From: an uncultured bacterium
GTDB lineage: Bacteria > Bacillota_I > Bacilli_A > RF39 > UBA660
Direction: 5' to 3'
Assembly (NCBI GenBank): GCA_949288625.1
Contig: CASEKZ010000040.1
Coordinates: 1 to 6,198 of the forward strand
Length of the DNA: 6,198 nucleotides
Shown: positions 1-5,888 of the stretch, piece by piece
How positions within the stretch are numbered: the first letter of the stretch is position 1
Layout of the letters: every line of letters starts with the position of its first letter
Translations under genes and position numbers: made by a program
Notes under the pieces: generated by a model
Told to the model about the DNA's origin: nothing
Seen by the model: only the letters and a program-made list of their open reading frames with translations
Databases searched by the model: none

Positions 1-410
1 GCCATGATTTTTTTGTTGCCTTCCTCATCCTCATTTATATAATCTGAAAGAAGTTTAACTAATTCTTGATATTCTTTCGTATCATTATCTCTTATATCTT
101 TAAAATTATAATATAATATTTGCTTTATATTTTTTTCCTTAGCAGCATCATCTAGCACCGGAACTATTTCTTTACATAAAGTGCAAGTTGGAAAACCAAG
201 ATAAATAATACCTGTGCCTTCTTCGATGGTATCTATTACGTTGCCATAAGTTGCATACTCATATACGTTATTTTTAGATACCTCGTCATATTCATCTTTA
301 AATCTAATACTATCAGTACTAACATCATCTTGCACTTTTGTTATTTCTATCTTATCACAGCCAATTACAACCAACAAAAAAGTTAGTAATACAGCCACTA
401 ACTTTTTCAT
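1..410 (-). CDS. Thioredoxin-fold lipoprotein, 3' end cut by window edge
   Basis: 136 residues are visible and the C-terminus is missing. Residues 1-18 form a lipoprotein signal peptide: KK start, hydrophobic core, lipobox VIGC with the lipidated cysteine at C18. A polar linker follows, then a thioredoxin-like segment (about 65-100) with GIIYLGFPTCTLCKE and the CxxC pair C76/C79. This resembles the small thioredoxin-like/'bacteriocin transport accessory' proteins of Gram-positive bacteria, in which FPxCxxC sits at the start of the fold. The expected role is thiol-disulfide exchange at the outer face of the membrane; the substrate is unknown. The start is ATG at 410, with AGGTGA inside the end of tsf as its ribosome binding site. 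Only 2 bp separate it from the tsf stop, so co-transcription and translational coupling with tsf are likely. The lipobox and CxxC are clear; the exact family is less certain. Confidence 0.82.
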   Translation of the reverse strand, partial: MKKLVAVLLTFLLVVIGCDKIEITKVQDDVSTDSIRFKDEYDEVSKNNVYEYATYGNVIDTIEEGTGIIYLGFPTCTLCKEIVPVLDDAAKEKNIKQILYYNFKDIRDNDTKEYQELVKLLSDYINEDEEGNKKIM

Positions 411-412
411 GA

Positions 413-1285
413 TTATTCACCTTTCATTTGAGCAGCTACTTCTTCAGCAAAATTATCTTGACGTTTTTCTATACCTTCACCAACTTCGTATCTTATAACG
501 TCTATTATTTCACCACCATTATTTTTTACATACTTACCAACAGTAACTGAATTATCTTTAACAAATTCTTGTTCTTCTAAACATATTTCCTTATAGAACT
601 TGTTAATTCTACCCATTACTATTTTTTCAGCAATATCGGCAGGTTTACCTTCTGAAATTGCTTGCTCAATTAAAATTTTCTTTTCGTGTTCAACTCTATC
701 AGCTGGAACATCATCTTTTCTTACATATTCAGGACGCATTGCGGCAGCGTGCATACAAACATCTTTCGCAACATCTTGTGAAGCACCTTTGATTAAAGAC
801 AATACTGATATTTTACCACCCATATGGATATAAGTACCAAAATTTTCATCATCTTTTTTTTCTACCAAAGTAAATCTTCTAAAAGATATTTTTTCACCAA
901 TCGTTGCCGTCATATTAGTAACGTAATCATTTAAAGTACCTTGTGCACAAGGTAATGCAAGTGCTTCTTCGTTTGTTTTTACATCACTTTTTAAAATAGT
1001 GTTAGCAACATCATTTATAAAAGTTTGAAATTTTTCGTTTTTAGCAACGAAATCAGTTTCGCAATTAATTTCTAAAATAACCGCTTTATTACCATCAACA
1101 ACGATTGTTGATAAACCTTCTGCCGCTATTCTTCCAGCTTTTTTTGCAGCCTTAGCAATACCTTTTTCCCTTAGCCACTCCGTTGCTTTTTTTATGTCGT
1201 TTCCGTTTTCTTCCAACGCTTTTTTACAATCCATCATTCCTGCGCCAGAAATATCTCTTAATTCTCTTATTAAACTAGCGTTCAT
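413..1285 (-). CDS. tsf: Elongation factor Ts
   Basis: EF-Ts is the cytoplasmic guanine nucleotide exchange factor that regenerates EF-Tu-GTP from EF-Tu-GDP. The 290-residue protein is the normal bacterial length. The N-terminal UBA-like domain (1-55) has the typical LRDISGAGMMDCKKAL and ATEWLREKG motifs. The conserved EF-Tu contact TDFV is at residues 77-80 within NCETDFVAKN. The dimerisation core includes IHMGGKISVL (153-162), and a LEEQEFVKD segment lies at 236-244. Start ATG 1285 is preceded by AAGGAGAG at good spacing; stop is TAA. It follows rpsB by 53 bp, the classic rpsB-tsf order, and almost abuts the downstream lipoprotein gene. Its single Trp (residue 37) is TGG. Confidence 0.98.
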   Translation of the reverse strand: MNASLIRELRDISGAGMMDCKKALEENGNDIKKATEWLREKGIAKAAKKAGRIAAEGLSTIVVDGNKAVILEINCETDFVAKNEKFQTFINDVANTILKSDVKTNEEALALPCAQGTLNDYVTNMTATIGEKISFRRFTLVEKKDDENFGTYIHMGGKISVLSLIKGASQDVAKDVCMHAAAMRPEYVRKDDVPADRVEHEKKILIEQAISEGKPADIAEKIVMGRINKFYKEICLEEQEFVKDNSVTVGKYVKNNGGEIIDVIRYEVGEGIEKRQDNFAEEVAAQMKGE

Positions 1286-1338
1286 TTTATTTACTCTCCT
1301 TTTTATGATTAAAGATGATTTTATAAATCATCTTATTT
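1286..1338 (-). other. Inverted repeat in the rpsB-tsf intergenic gap
   Basis: The 53-bp gap holds a perfect 9-bp inverted repeat, AAGATGATT (1312-1320) and AATCATCTT (1326-1334), with a 5-base loop. On the transcribed minus strand the hairpin is not followed by a T-tract; the T-rich flank lies on the other strand, where there is no gene to terminate. It is therefore more likely an intercistronic hairpin (mRNA processing or stability, or partial attenuation) than an ordinary terminator. The arms are AT-rich and the hairpin would be only moderately stable. The tsf ribosome binding site lies between it and the tsf start. Confidence 0.4.
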
Positions 1339-2355
1339 TTATTTACTTAAAGCTTTAACTAATTCATCTTTCCTAAGCTTTGAATATCCTTCAATCTTAG
1401 CTTCCTTAGCCATTGCTTTTAACTCAGCTACCGTTTTCTTTGATAAATCGGCATTTTTATCATCAGTTTCAGCTTTTGTCTCTTGCTTTTTTTCTTCCTT
1501 TTTAGGCTTTTCTTTTTCTTCTTTAGGATCTTCTTTAACTTCTTGTTTTACCTCTTGTTTTACTTCTTCAATTTTAGAAGTAGCTTTATTTTTAACTGGC
1601 TCTTTAGACTCTTGTGATGTTTCTTTAACAACACTCTTGTTTTTATCTTCTTCGGTAACGTAATCTTCAATTGGTTTACCTGTTGCTTCGCATATTGCGT
1701 TATTTAAAACTCCTAAAACTATTTTAACAGCACGAATCGCATCATCGTTTCCAGGAATTACATAATCAACTAAATCAGGATCACAATTAGTATCCACGAT
1801 ACCAAACACAGGAATTCCTCATTTTCTAGCTTCGTTAATTGCGTTTATTTCCTTTTTAGGATCAACGATAATCATCGCTTGTGGTAATTTTTTCATTTCT
1901 CTTAATCCGCAAAAATATGAATCTAACTTCTCATATTCTTTACGTATTTTAACTACTTCTTTTTTAGGAAGTTTATCAAACGTTCCATCTTTTTCCATTT
2001 TTTCTATTTGGTCTAAACGATTGATTCTTCTTCTTATTGTTTTAAAGTTAGTAAGTGTTCCACCTAACCAACGTTTTGCAACATAATAACTATCAGATCT
2101 TTTTGCTTCTTCTAAAGCTGACTCTTGAGCTTGCTTTTTAGTTCCTACAAAAATAACTTTTCCACCATTTGCGGCGATTTCTTTTAAAGCTTCGTATGCT
2201 TCTTCAATTTTTTTTACCGTTTTTTGTAAGTCTATGATATATATATCATCCCTTGCGGTAAAAATATACTCCTTCATCTTTGGATTCCATCTTTTTGTTT
2301 GATGTCCAAAATGTACACCTGCTTCTAGCAAGTAACTCATTGATACAACTGGCAT
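1339..2355 (-). CDS. rpsB: 30S ribosomal protein S2 with in-frame TGA and Rho_N-like C-terminal extension
   Basis: S2 is a small-subunit protein that joins late in 30S assembly and binds near S1. The open reading starts MPVVSMSYLLEAGVHFGHQ, the canonical S2 N-terminus, and runs through KRWNPKMKEYIF and AKRWLGGTLTNF to EARK. It meets TGA at 1819-1821 (codon 179), then resumes in the same frame with GIPVFGIVDTNCDPDLVDY and NDDAIRAVK. Both halves are S2, so this is one gene. Reading TGA as Trp gives 338 residues and keeps the second S2 signature (P..MIIVD...E....x(4)-G-I-P), where that position is variable; Leu is commonest in relatives. After about residue 232 a Lys/Glu/Gln-rich linker with 12-bp repeats (QEVK units) leads to a Rho_N-like domain (about 302-338). 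ATG 2355 is chosen over ATG 2397 because it matches homologues and has AAAGGAGG upstream; the other start would add 14 residues. Confidence 0.93.
1819..1821 (-). other. In-frame TGA codon within rpsB
   Basis: Codon 179 of rpsB is TGA, flanked by AAA (Lys) and GGA (Gly). The frame is open and S2-like on both sides, so no indel is involved. One base change would make it TTA (Leu, the usual residue here) or TGG (Trp). See the finding for the genetic-code argument. Confidence 0.95.
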
Positions 2356-2477
2356 TTCTTTTTTTTCCTCCTTTGTTTTTTCCTCCAAGTTTTTCATCTT
2401 TATAATCCATCCTCTTCGGACACTCGGCTTACAAATCCAAACTTGTGTGTATTTTTTTCTTTCCTTTAAGAAAAACC
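2356..2477 (-). promoter_or_regulatory. rpsB mRNA leader with tandem Shine-Dalgarno motifs
   Basis: From the predicted transcription start near 2477 to ATG 2355 the leader is about 120 nt. It holds AAAGGAGG (2367-2374), 11 nt before the chosen start, and another GGAGG (2382-2386) 15 nt further upstream. A possible stem pairs TTTGGA (2436-2441) with TCCGAA (2415-2420) across a 15-nt loop. S2 represses its own operon through the leader in gamma-proteobacteria; I cannot tell whether that occurs here. The weakly placed ATG at 2397, with only GAGG 14 nt upstream, is probably untranslated. Confidence 0.45.
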
Positions 2478-2483
2478 ATGCAT

Positions 2484-2513
2484 ATTATAACACATACCTA
2501 TTATATGTTACAA
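2484..2513 (-). promoter_or_regulatory. Promoter of the rpsB-tsf operon
   Basis: A perfect -10 box TATAAT (2484-2489) with an extended TG element (TGTTATAAT) lies 18 bp from a -35-like TTGTAA (2508-2513, four of six consensus bases). The predicted start is about 2477. A second TATAAT at 2500-2505 could be an alternative -10. The -10 overlaps the TAA that ends the upstream cysteine-rich ORF. I see no terminator before it, so read-through from the priA unit is possible. Confidence 0.7.
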
Positions 2514-2690
2514 GGTATTTTTTTATTTTTTTACAAACCATTTTATTGTTTTTTTCTTTTTTATAGCATGAAATATAACCAAAACATTTATGACCTATTG
2601 GCATACCATCTTCTTCAATTAACTTTTCTTCATAAGGAACTCGGCATGTGCCATTTATGCAAGTTAAACAACTCTTATTTTAATCAACAT
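2485..2690 (-). pseudogene. Small cysteine-rich ORF, start missing or frameshifted
   Basis: A frame open from 2679 down to TAA at 2485-2487 encodes a peptide with SCLTCINGTCRVPYEEK, then DGMPIGHKCFGY and a Lys-rich tail. The Cys spacing (CxxCx4C plus a later Cys-Phe-Gly-Tyr) resembles small zinc-ribbon-like hypothetical proteins rather than random AT-rich coding. No ATG, GTG or TTG opens this frame. An ATG at 2690, overlapping the end of the MazG-like gene, would join it if one more A were present in the A4 run at 2678-2681; the protein would then begin MLIKNKSCLTC and be about 68 residues. It may be a decayed gene, a sequence error, or chance. Function is unknown. It shares its frame with the second part of the upstream gene, separated from it by a TAA. 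Confidence 0.4.
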
Positions 2691-3008
2691 AACTTTGATC
2701 TACCGTTTTAATTAAAAATGTCTTCGTATCAAAGCCACCATGTGTTTCTACAAGTATTTTTCTTGCATCTTCAATGTCATTAAACGAAATATTATTTACT
2801 TCAGCCTTTTTAACATTACCTCAAGCAAGTCCACTAACTCCTCTTTTATTTCATCGCGTGTTTTAGATGCTATAACCCCTTTTACTTCTTCTAAAAGCTT
2901 GTTATCTAATGCATTTTCAAAATCATTATCATTTAATGTTTCAGTTAAGGCATATTCATAATTCTTTTCTATTTTATCTCTTACTAGTTTGTTAAATATC
3001 TTCTCCGT
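2680..3008 (-). pseudogene. MazG-like NTP pyrophosphohydrolase, frameshifted, ACG at expected start
   Basis: Two frames together encode a complete protein of the small MazG/phosphoribosyl-ATP pyrophosphohydrolase-like family, which splits NTPs to NMP and pyrophosphate. Frame one reads EKIFNKLVRDKI, the family's hallmark N-terminus, then the magnesium-binding residues E40-E41 (LLEEV) and E57/D60 (EELVDLLEVM). It then hits TAA. The frame one base back continues KAEVNNISFNDIEDAR and the family's C-terminal THGGFD...TFLIKTV, ending at TAA 2680-2682. Adding one A to the A5 run (2807-2811) restores one 109-residue frame with the normal length between motifs. The expected start codon (3006-3008) is ACG, preceded by AGGAG at 7 nt; a T-to-C change from ATG explains it. 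ATA at 2999 is a weaker alternative. It overlaps the HD gene by 17 bp. It is either a young pseudogene or a gene with sequence errors. Confidence 0.78.
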
Positions 3009-3642
3009 TTTTAATCTCCTTTATTTTTTGAATTTCATTAATTAATGATTCAAATATCGCATCACGACTAAACTTAGGCTTATCATATTCTATCCATATA
3101 TCACTTGCGCATTTTGATTTTTCTTCTATTTCATCTTTTCTATTTCCAAAAAACTCAAGATCTTTTTTAGCCTCTTCATATGAAAATGCACCTTCTAAAT
3201 CATATAACTTAGCTTGAAAGTCGCACTCTATTTTATCTATTTTATAACAAAATAAAGCCTCTTTAGTTTTCCTTTCGTTAAATTCGTCTAGTAAAGTTTC
3301 TATTTCGTTTTTTTCAATTAAGTCTTTTACTACATTGTGAACGCACTTTTTTCCCATTATTAATTTTTCTTCAGGTGTAATATTTGCTCTTATGGTAAAA
3401 TCTTTCATTAATATTTCTTCTAACTCATGTAAGGTAAGCATTTTTAATACTTTATACATGTCTAAATCGAGTTTATACTCACTATTTATTGCAATAGCAA
3501 GTATTAAACATCCATAAATATGTTCCGCAACAGACTCTATCCTTTCTTTTCTTATGTTAACTTCTATCCAGCCAGTTCTTATTTTTTCTTTTAATTTTAC
3601 AGCTTGCATATAAAATGCTATAACGTTTTTATTCTTATTCAT
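2992..3642 (-). CDS. HD-domain protein, YfbR/5'-nucleotidase-like
   Basis: The 216-residue protein matches the HD_3/YfbR-like group of metal-dependent phosphohydrolases, whose characterised members dephosphorylate (deoxy)nucleoside monophosphates. LKEKIRTGW (17-25) is the typical opening. ESVAEH supplies the first metal histidine H41. LHELEEILMKD has H72 followed by E73 where the HD motif has Asp, and D81 closes the segment. IDKIECDFQAKLYD supplies D136. The helix-rich C-terminus is less conserved. There are no signal or membrane segments, so it is cytoplasmic. ATG 3642 sits 5 nt after AGGAG, which overlaps the priA TAG stop (8 bp gap), so it is co-transcribed with priA. The downstream MazG-like gene overlaps its end, which supports a nucleotide-pool role. 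Both Trp codons are TGG. The substrate cannot be read from sequence. Confidence 0.82.
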   Translation of the reverse strand: MNKNKNVIAFYMQAVKLKEKIRTGWIEVNIRKERIESVAEHIYGCLILAIAINSEYKLDLDMYKVLKMLTLHELEEILMKDFTIRANITPEEKLIMGKKCVHNVVKDLIEKNEIETLLDEFNERKTKEALFCYKIDKIECDFQAKLYDLEGAFSYEEAKKDLEFFGNRKDEIEEKSKCASDIWIEYDKPKFSRDAIFESLINEIQKIKEIKNGEDI

Positions 3643-3650
3643 AACTTCTC

Positions 3651-5813
3651 CTACAAATTTATTGGATTAAAATCAAATTCAACCTTTATCCTACCATTAC
3701 CTTCATATATTTTTAATAAGTCGTTTAATGTTTTATATAATTTATCATCTTTTTTATACTTTAGTATAATCTGAAAATTATAACAGTTATTTATCTTTAA
3801 AATATTTGCCATTGAAGGACCTAATATGGTTGTAGTATTACTTAAATTACGTTTTAAAAAAACTCCTGTTTTTTTTGATTCATTCATCCCAAAATTAAAA
3901 TCCCTTGATGATATTTTAATTAACGTTATAAAACAATATGGTGGATAATTAAGCTTTTTTCTAATAAACATTTCACGCTTAAAAAATACTCTGTAATCAT
4001 GATTTTTAGCACAAATTATACTATAATGTTCAGGATTAAACGTTTGAATCACAGCTTCTCCTTCTTTATCTTTTCTTCCTGCACGACCTACCACTTGGTC
4101 AATTAAACTAAACGTTTTTTCACTACTTCTAAAATTGGGAATGTTAAGTTGTTGATCTGCGTTTATAACCCCAACTAAGGTAACGTTTGGAAAATTAAGT
4201 CCTTTTGCAATCATTTGCGTTCCAACCAAAACATCATAATTTTCGCTATTAAACTCATTTATTATTTTGTGATGCATTCCTTTTTTACTAGTTGTATCAG
4301 CATCCATTCTAAGAACTCTAACACCTTTAAAGGCCTTTAATACTTCTTCTTCTATTTTCTCGGTACCAATGCCCATTTGCCTTATAGCAGTTTCATGACA
4401 ACAAGGACAAACTTCAATCTTGTTTTCAGCATAACCACAATAATGACATCTTAACATACCAGATGTTTTATGGTAAGTTAAAGTTATATCACAATTAGGA
4501 CATTTAATGGTAAAACCACAATTTTGACAAGTAAGATAAGAAGAATAACCCCTTCTGTTTAAAAGAAGCATTACTTGTTCTTTTTTACCTAATCTTTCAT
4601 TAATTTTTTCCATTAATATGCTAGAAAACAACTTATTACCCTTTTTTATTTCGGTTTTCATATCGACTATACTAACCTTAGGAAGTGGTTTTTTATTAAC
4701 TCGCTTATTTAATTCCAAGTAATCATAATAGCCCTTTGTTGCCCTTGCAAAGCTTTCAATGGTTGGCGTTGCACTACCTAACACAACCGGACACTTATGT
4801 TTTTTTGATCTTTCAACGGCGATATCTAAAGTGTTATATCTAGGGTTGTTTTCCTGTTTATAGCTTTCTGAATGTTCCTCATCAATTATTATTATACCAA
4901 TATTTTTGAGTGGTGCAAAAATAGCACTACGTGCTCCTATTACAACATTTACTTCACCCTTTATTATTCTTTGATATTCACTATTTCGTTCACCATCTGA
5001 TAAAGAAGAATGAAGAATTGCAACTTTTTCTTCAAAAACAGCTTTAAACCTTGCCGTTATCTGCGGTGTTAAACTAATTTCAGGAACAAGAATAATGGCA
5101 CTTTCCCCGTTTTTAATAACGTTTTTAACAACTTCTATATAAACTTCTGTTTTACCAGATCCCGTTACTCCGTAAAGTAAAATAACTTTTTCTTTACCAA
5201 ATCTTTGCTCAATAAATTCACTTGCCATTTTCTGTTCTTTAGTTAAAACGACGTCTTTATGATCAAAACCAGCCTCTACTTCTTTATATTGTGCTTTTAA
5301 AAACTCGGTAACAAAACCGTTATCAATTAATTTTTTTAATGAAGATTTAGCAGTTATTTTACTTTTCAAAACCTCTTTATGTTCTTTTAGAAGATTTACT
5401 ATTTCAAGTTGCTTTTCATTTATATTAGTAATTATAGCAGCATTATTTAACCTAACGTACGTAAGCTTTCTTAACCTATGATTACCTTTTATCTTTGCCT
5501 TTAAAGCCTTTGGAAGCATTGCTTGATAACAGGTAATTAATGGACATAAATATTTTTCACTCATATATTTACCAAGTTTTAATAATTCATCATTTAATAC
5601 TTTTTCATCATCAATAACATCTATTATGTCTTTTATTTCATAATCATCTGAAAAAGGTGCATAATCAAGAACAAAGCCTTGAACCATTCTATTTGCAAAC
5701 GGCACAAGTACCCTCTTACCAATTAATTCTTCTTTAATAGTATTTGGTACGTGATAAGTAAAAGTCATGTCATTACTTTTAAGTCTTGTTTCAACTAAAA
5801 CCTTTACATACAT
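3651..5813 (-). CDS. priA: Primosomal protein N' (PriA helicase)
   Basis: PriA recognises stalled or repaired forks and starts primosome assembly so that DnaB-type helicase can be reloaded; it is also a 3'-5' superfamily 2 helicase. The protein has 720 residues, within the usual range. The N-terminal DNA-binding region (1-100) includes GKRVLVPFANR. Helicase motifs are GVTGSGKT (215-222, Walker A), DEEH (311-314), GSATPT (346-351), GTQMIAKG (531-538) and QVVGRAGR (573-580). Eight zinc cysteines, C429/432/438/441/456/459/469/472, are all present. Start ATG 5813 follows AGGTGG at 7 nt; stop TAG is the only non-TAA stop in the window. There is no Trp and no in-frame TGA across 720 codons. It is first in its operon with its own promoter. 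All motifs are intact, so it should be functional. Confidence 0.98.
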   Translation of the reverse strand: MYVKVLVETRLKSNDMTFTYHVPNTIKEELIGKRVLVPFANRMVQGFVLDYAPFSDDYEIKDIIDVIDDEKVLNDELLKLGKYMSEKYLCPLITCYQAMLPKALKAKIKGNHRLRKLTYVRLNNAAIITNINEKQLEIVNLLKEHKEVLKSKITAKSSLKKLIDNGFVTEFLKAQYKEVEAGFDHKDVVLTKEQKMASEFIEQRFGKEKVILLYGVTGSGKTEVYIEVVKNVIKNGESAIILVPEISLTPQITARFKAVFEEKVAILHSSLSDGERNSEYQRIIKGEVNVVIGARSAIFAPLKNIGIIIIDEEHSESYKQENNPRYNTLDIAVERSKKHKCPVVLGSATPTIESFARATKGYYDYLELNKRVNKKPLPKVSIVDMKTEIKKGNKLFSSILMEKINERLGKKEQVMLLLNRRGYSSYLTCQNCGFTIKCPNCDITLTYHKTSGMLRCHYCGYAENKIEVCPCCHETAIRQMGIGTEKIEEEVLKAFKGVRVLRMDADTTSKKGMHHKIINEFNSENYDVLVGTQMIAKGLNFPNVTLVGVINADQQLNIPNFRSSEKTFSLIDQVVGRAGRKDKEGEAVIQTFNPEHYSIICAKNHDYRVFFKREMFIRKKLNYPPYCFITLIKISSRDFNFGMNESKKTGVFLKRNLSNTTTILGPSMANILKINNCYNFQIILKYKKDDKLYKTLNDLLKIYEGNGRIKVEFDFNPINL

Positions 5814-5845
5814 GTTATCACCACCTATTTGTATTATAACATGTA
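5809..5845 (-). promoter_or_regulatory. priA promoter with 10-bp inverted repeat
   Basis: A -10 box TATAAT (5833-5838) has an extended TG element (TGTTATAAT); no good -35 is visible 16-18 bp upstream. The predicted start is near 5826, at the ribosome binding site AGGTGG (5821-5826), so the leader is only about 13 nt. A perfect 10-bp inverted repeat, TACATGTTAT (5809-5818) and ATAACATGTA (5836-5845), has one arm over the -10 and the other over the start codon. The upstream arm would not be in the mRNA, so a protein-bound operator is more likely than an RNA hairpin. Confidence 0.6.
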
Positions 5846-5875
5846 AAAATTAAAATAGAACCTAAAGTTAGGTTC
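5843..5875 (-). terminator. Rho-independent terminator after the dockerin-like gene
   Basis: On the minus strand GAACCTA and TAGGTTC (within 5858-5875) form a perfect 7-8 bp stem with a 2-4 base loop, followed by the T-rich run TATTTTAATTTTT. It lies 13 bp after the TAA at 5889 and just upstream of the priA promoter, separating the two units. Confidence 0.8.
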
Positions 5876-5888
5876 ATATTAACTGCAA

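Noticed and set aside
600..833. Plus-strand open frame inside tsf
   Set aside because: It is the reverse of well-conserved EF-Ts coding sequence and has no recognisable protein.
1312..1345. Plus-strand terminator formed by the AAGATGATT hairpin and the following T-rich run
   Set aside because: No plus-strand gene ends here; the T-rich run is simply the reverse of the A-rich rpsB 3' end. Kept only as an intercistronic hairpin.
1537..1570. 12-bp tandem repeat as a mobile or CRISPR-like repeat
   Set aside because: Only about two units, in frame, encoding QEVK steps of the charged S2 linker; ordinary low-complexity coding.
1339..1809. A separate gene starting at GTG 1809 for the second half of S2
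   Set aside because: The residues before it (GIPV) also belong to S2 and the frame is the same as upstream of the TGA. No ribosome binding site precedes 1809, so it is the rest of rpsB.
1819..1821. TGA read as selenocysteine or as glycine
   Set aside because: No selenocysteine role exists in S2 and the site is not a redox position. Glycine coding is known from candidate phyla such as Gracilibacteria/SR1, whose protein types do not resemble these. Trp or Leu fits better.
2804..2815. Programmed -1 ribosomal frameshift site
   Set aside because: The zero-frame codons TTA AAA AGG do not form a canonical slippery heptamer. The ACG start and the neighbouring A-run lesion make decay or sequence error simpler explanations.
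2445..2961. Two plus-strand open frames rich in Phe, Tyr and Ser
   Set aside because: They are antisense to the MazG-like and cysteine-rich coding frames; their composition is the mirror of Lys/Glu-rich genes, and no ribosome binding sites stand out.
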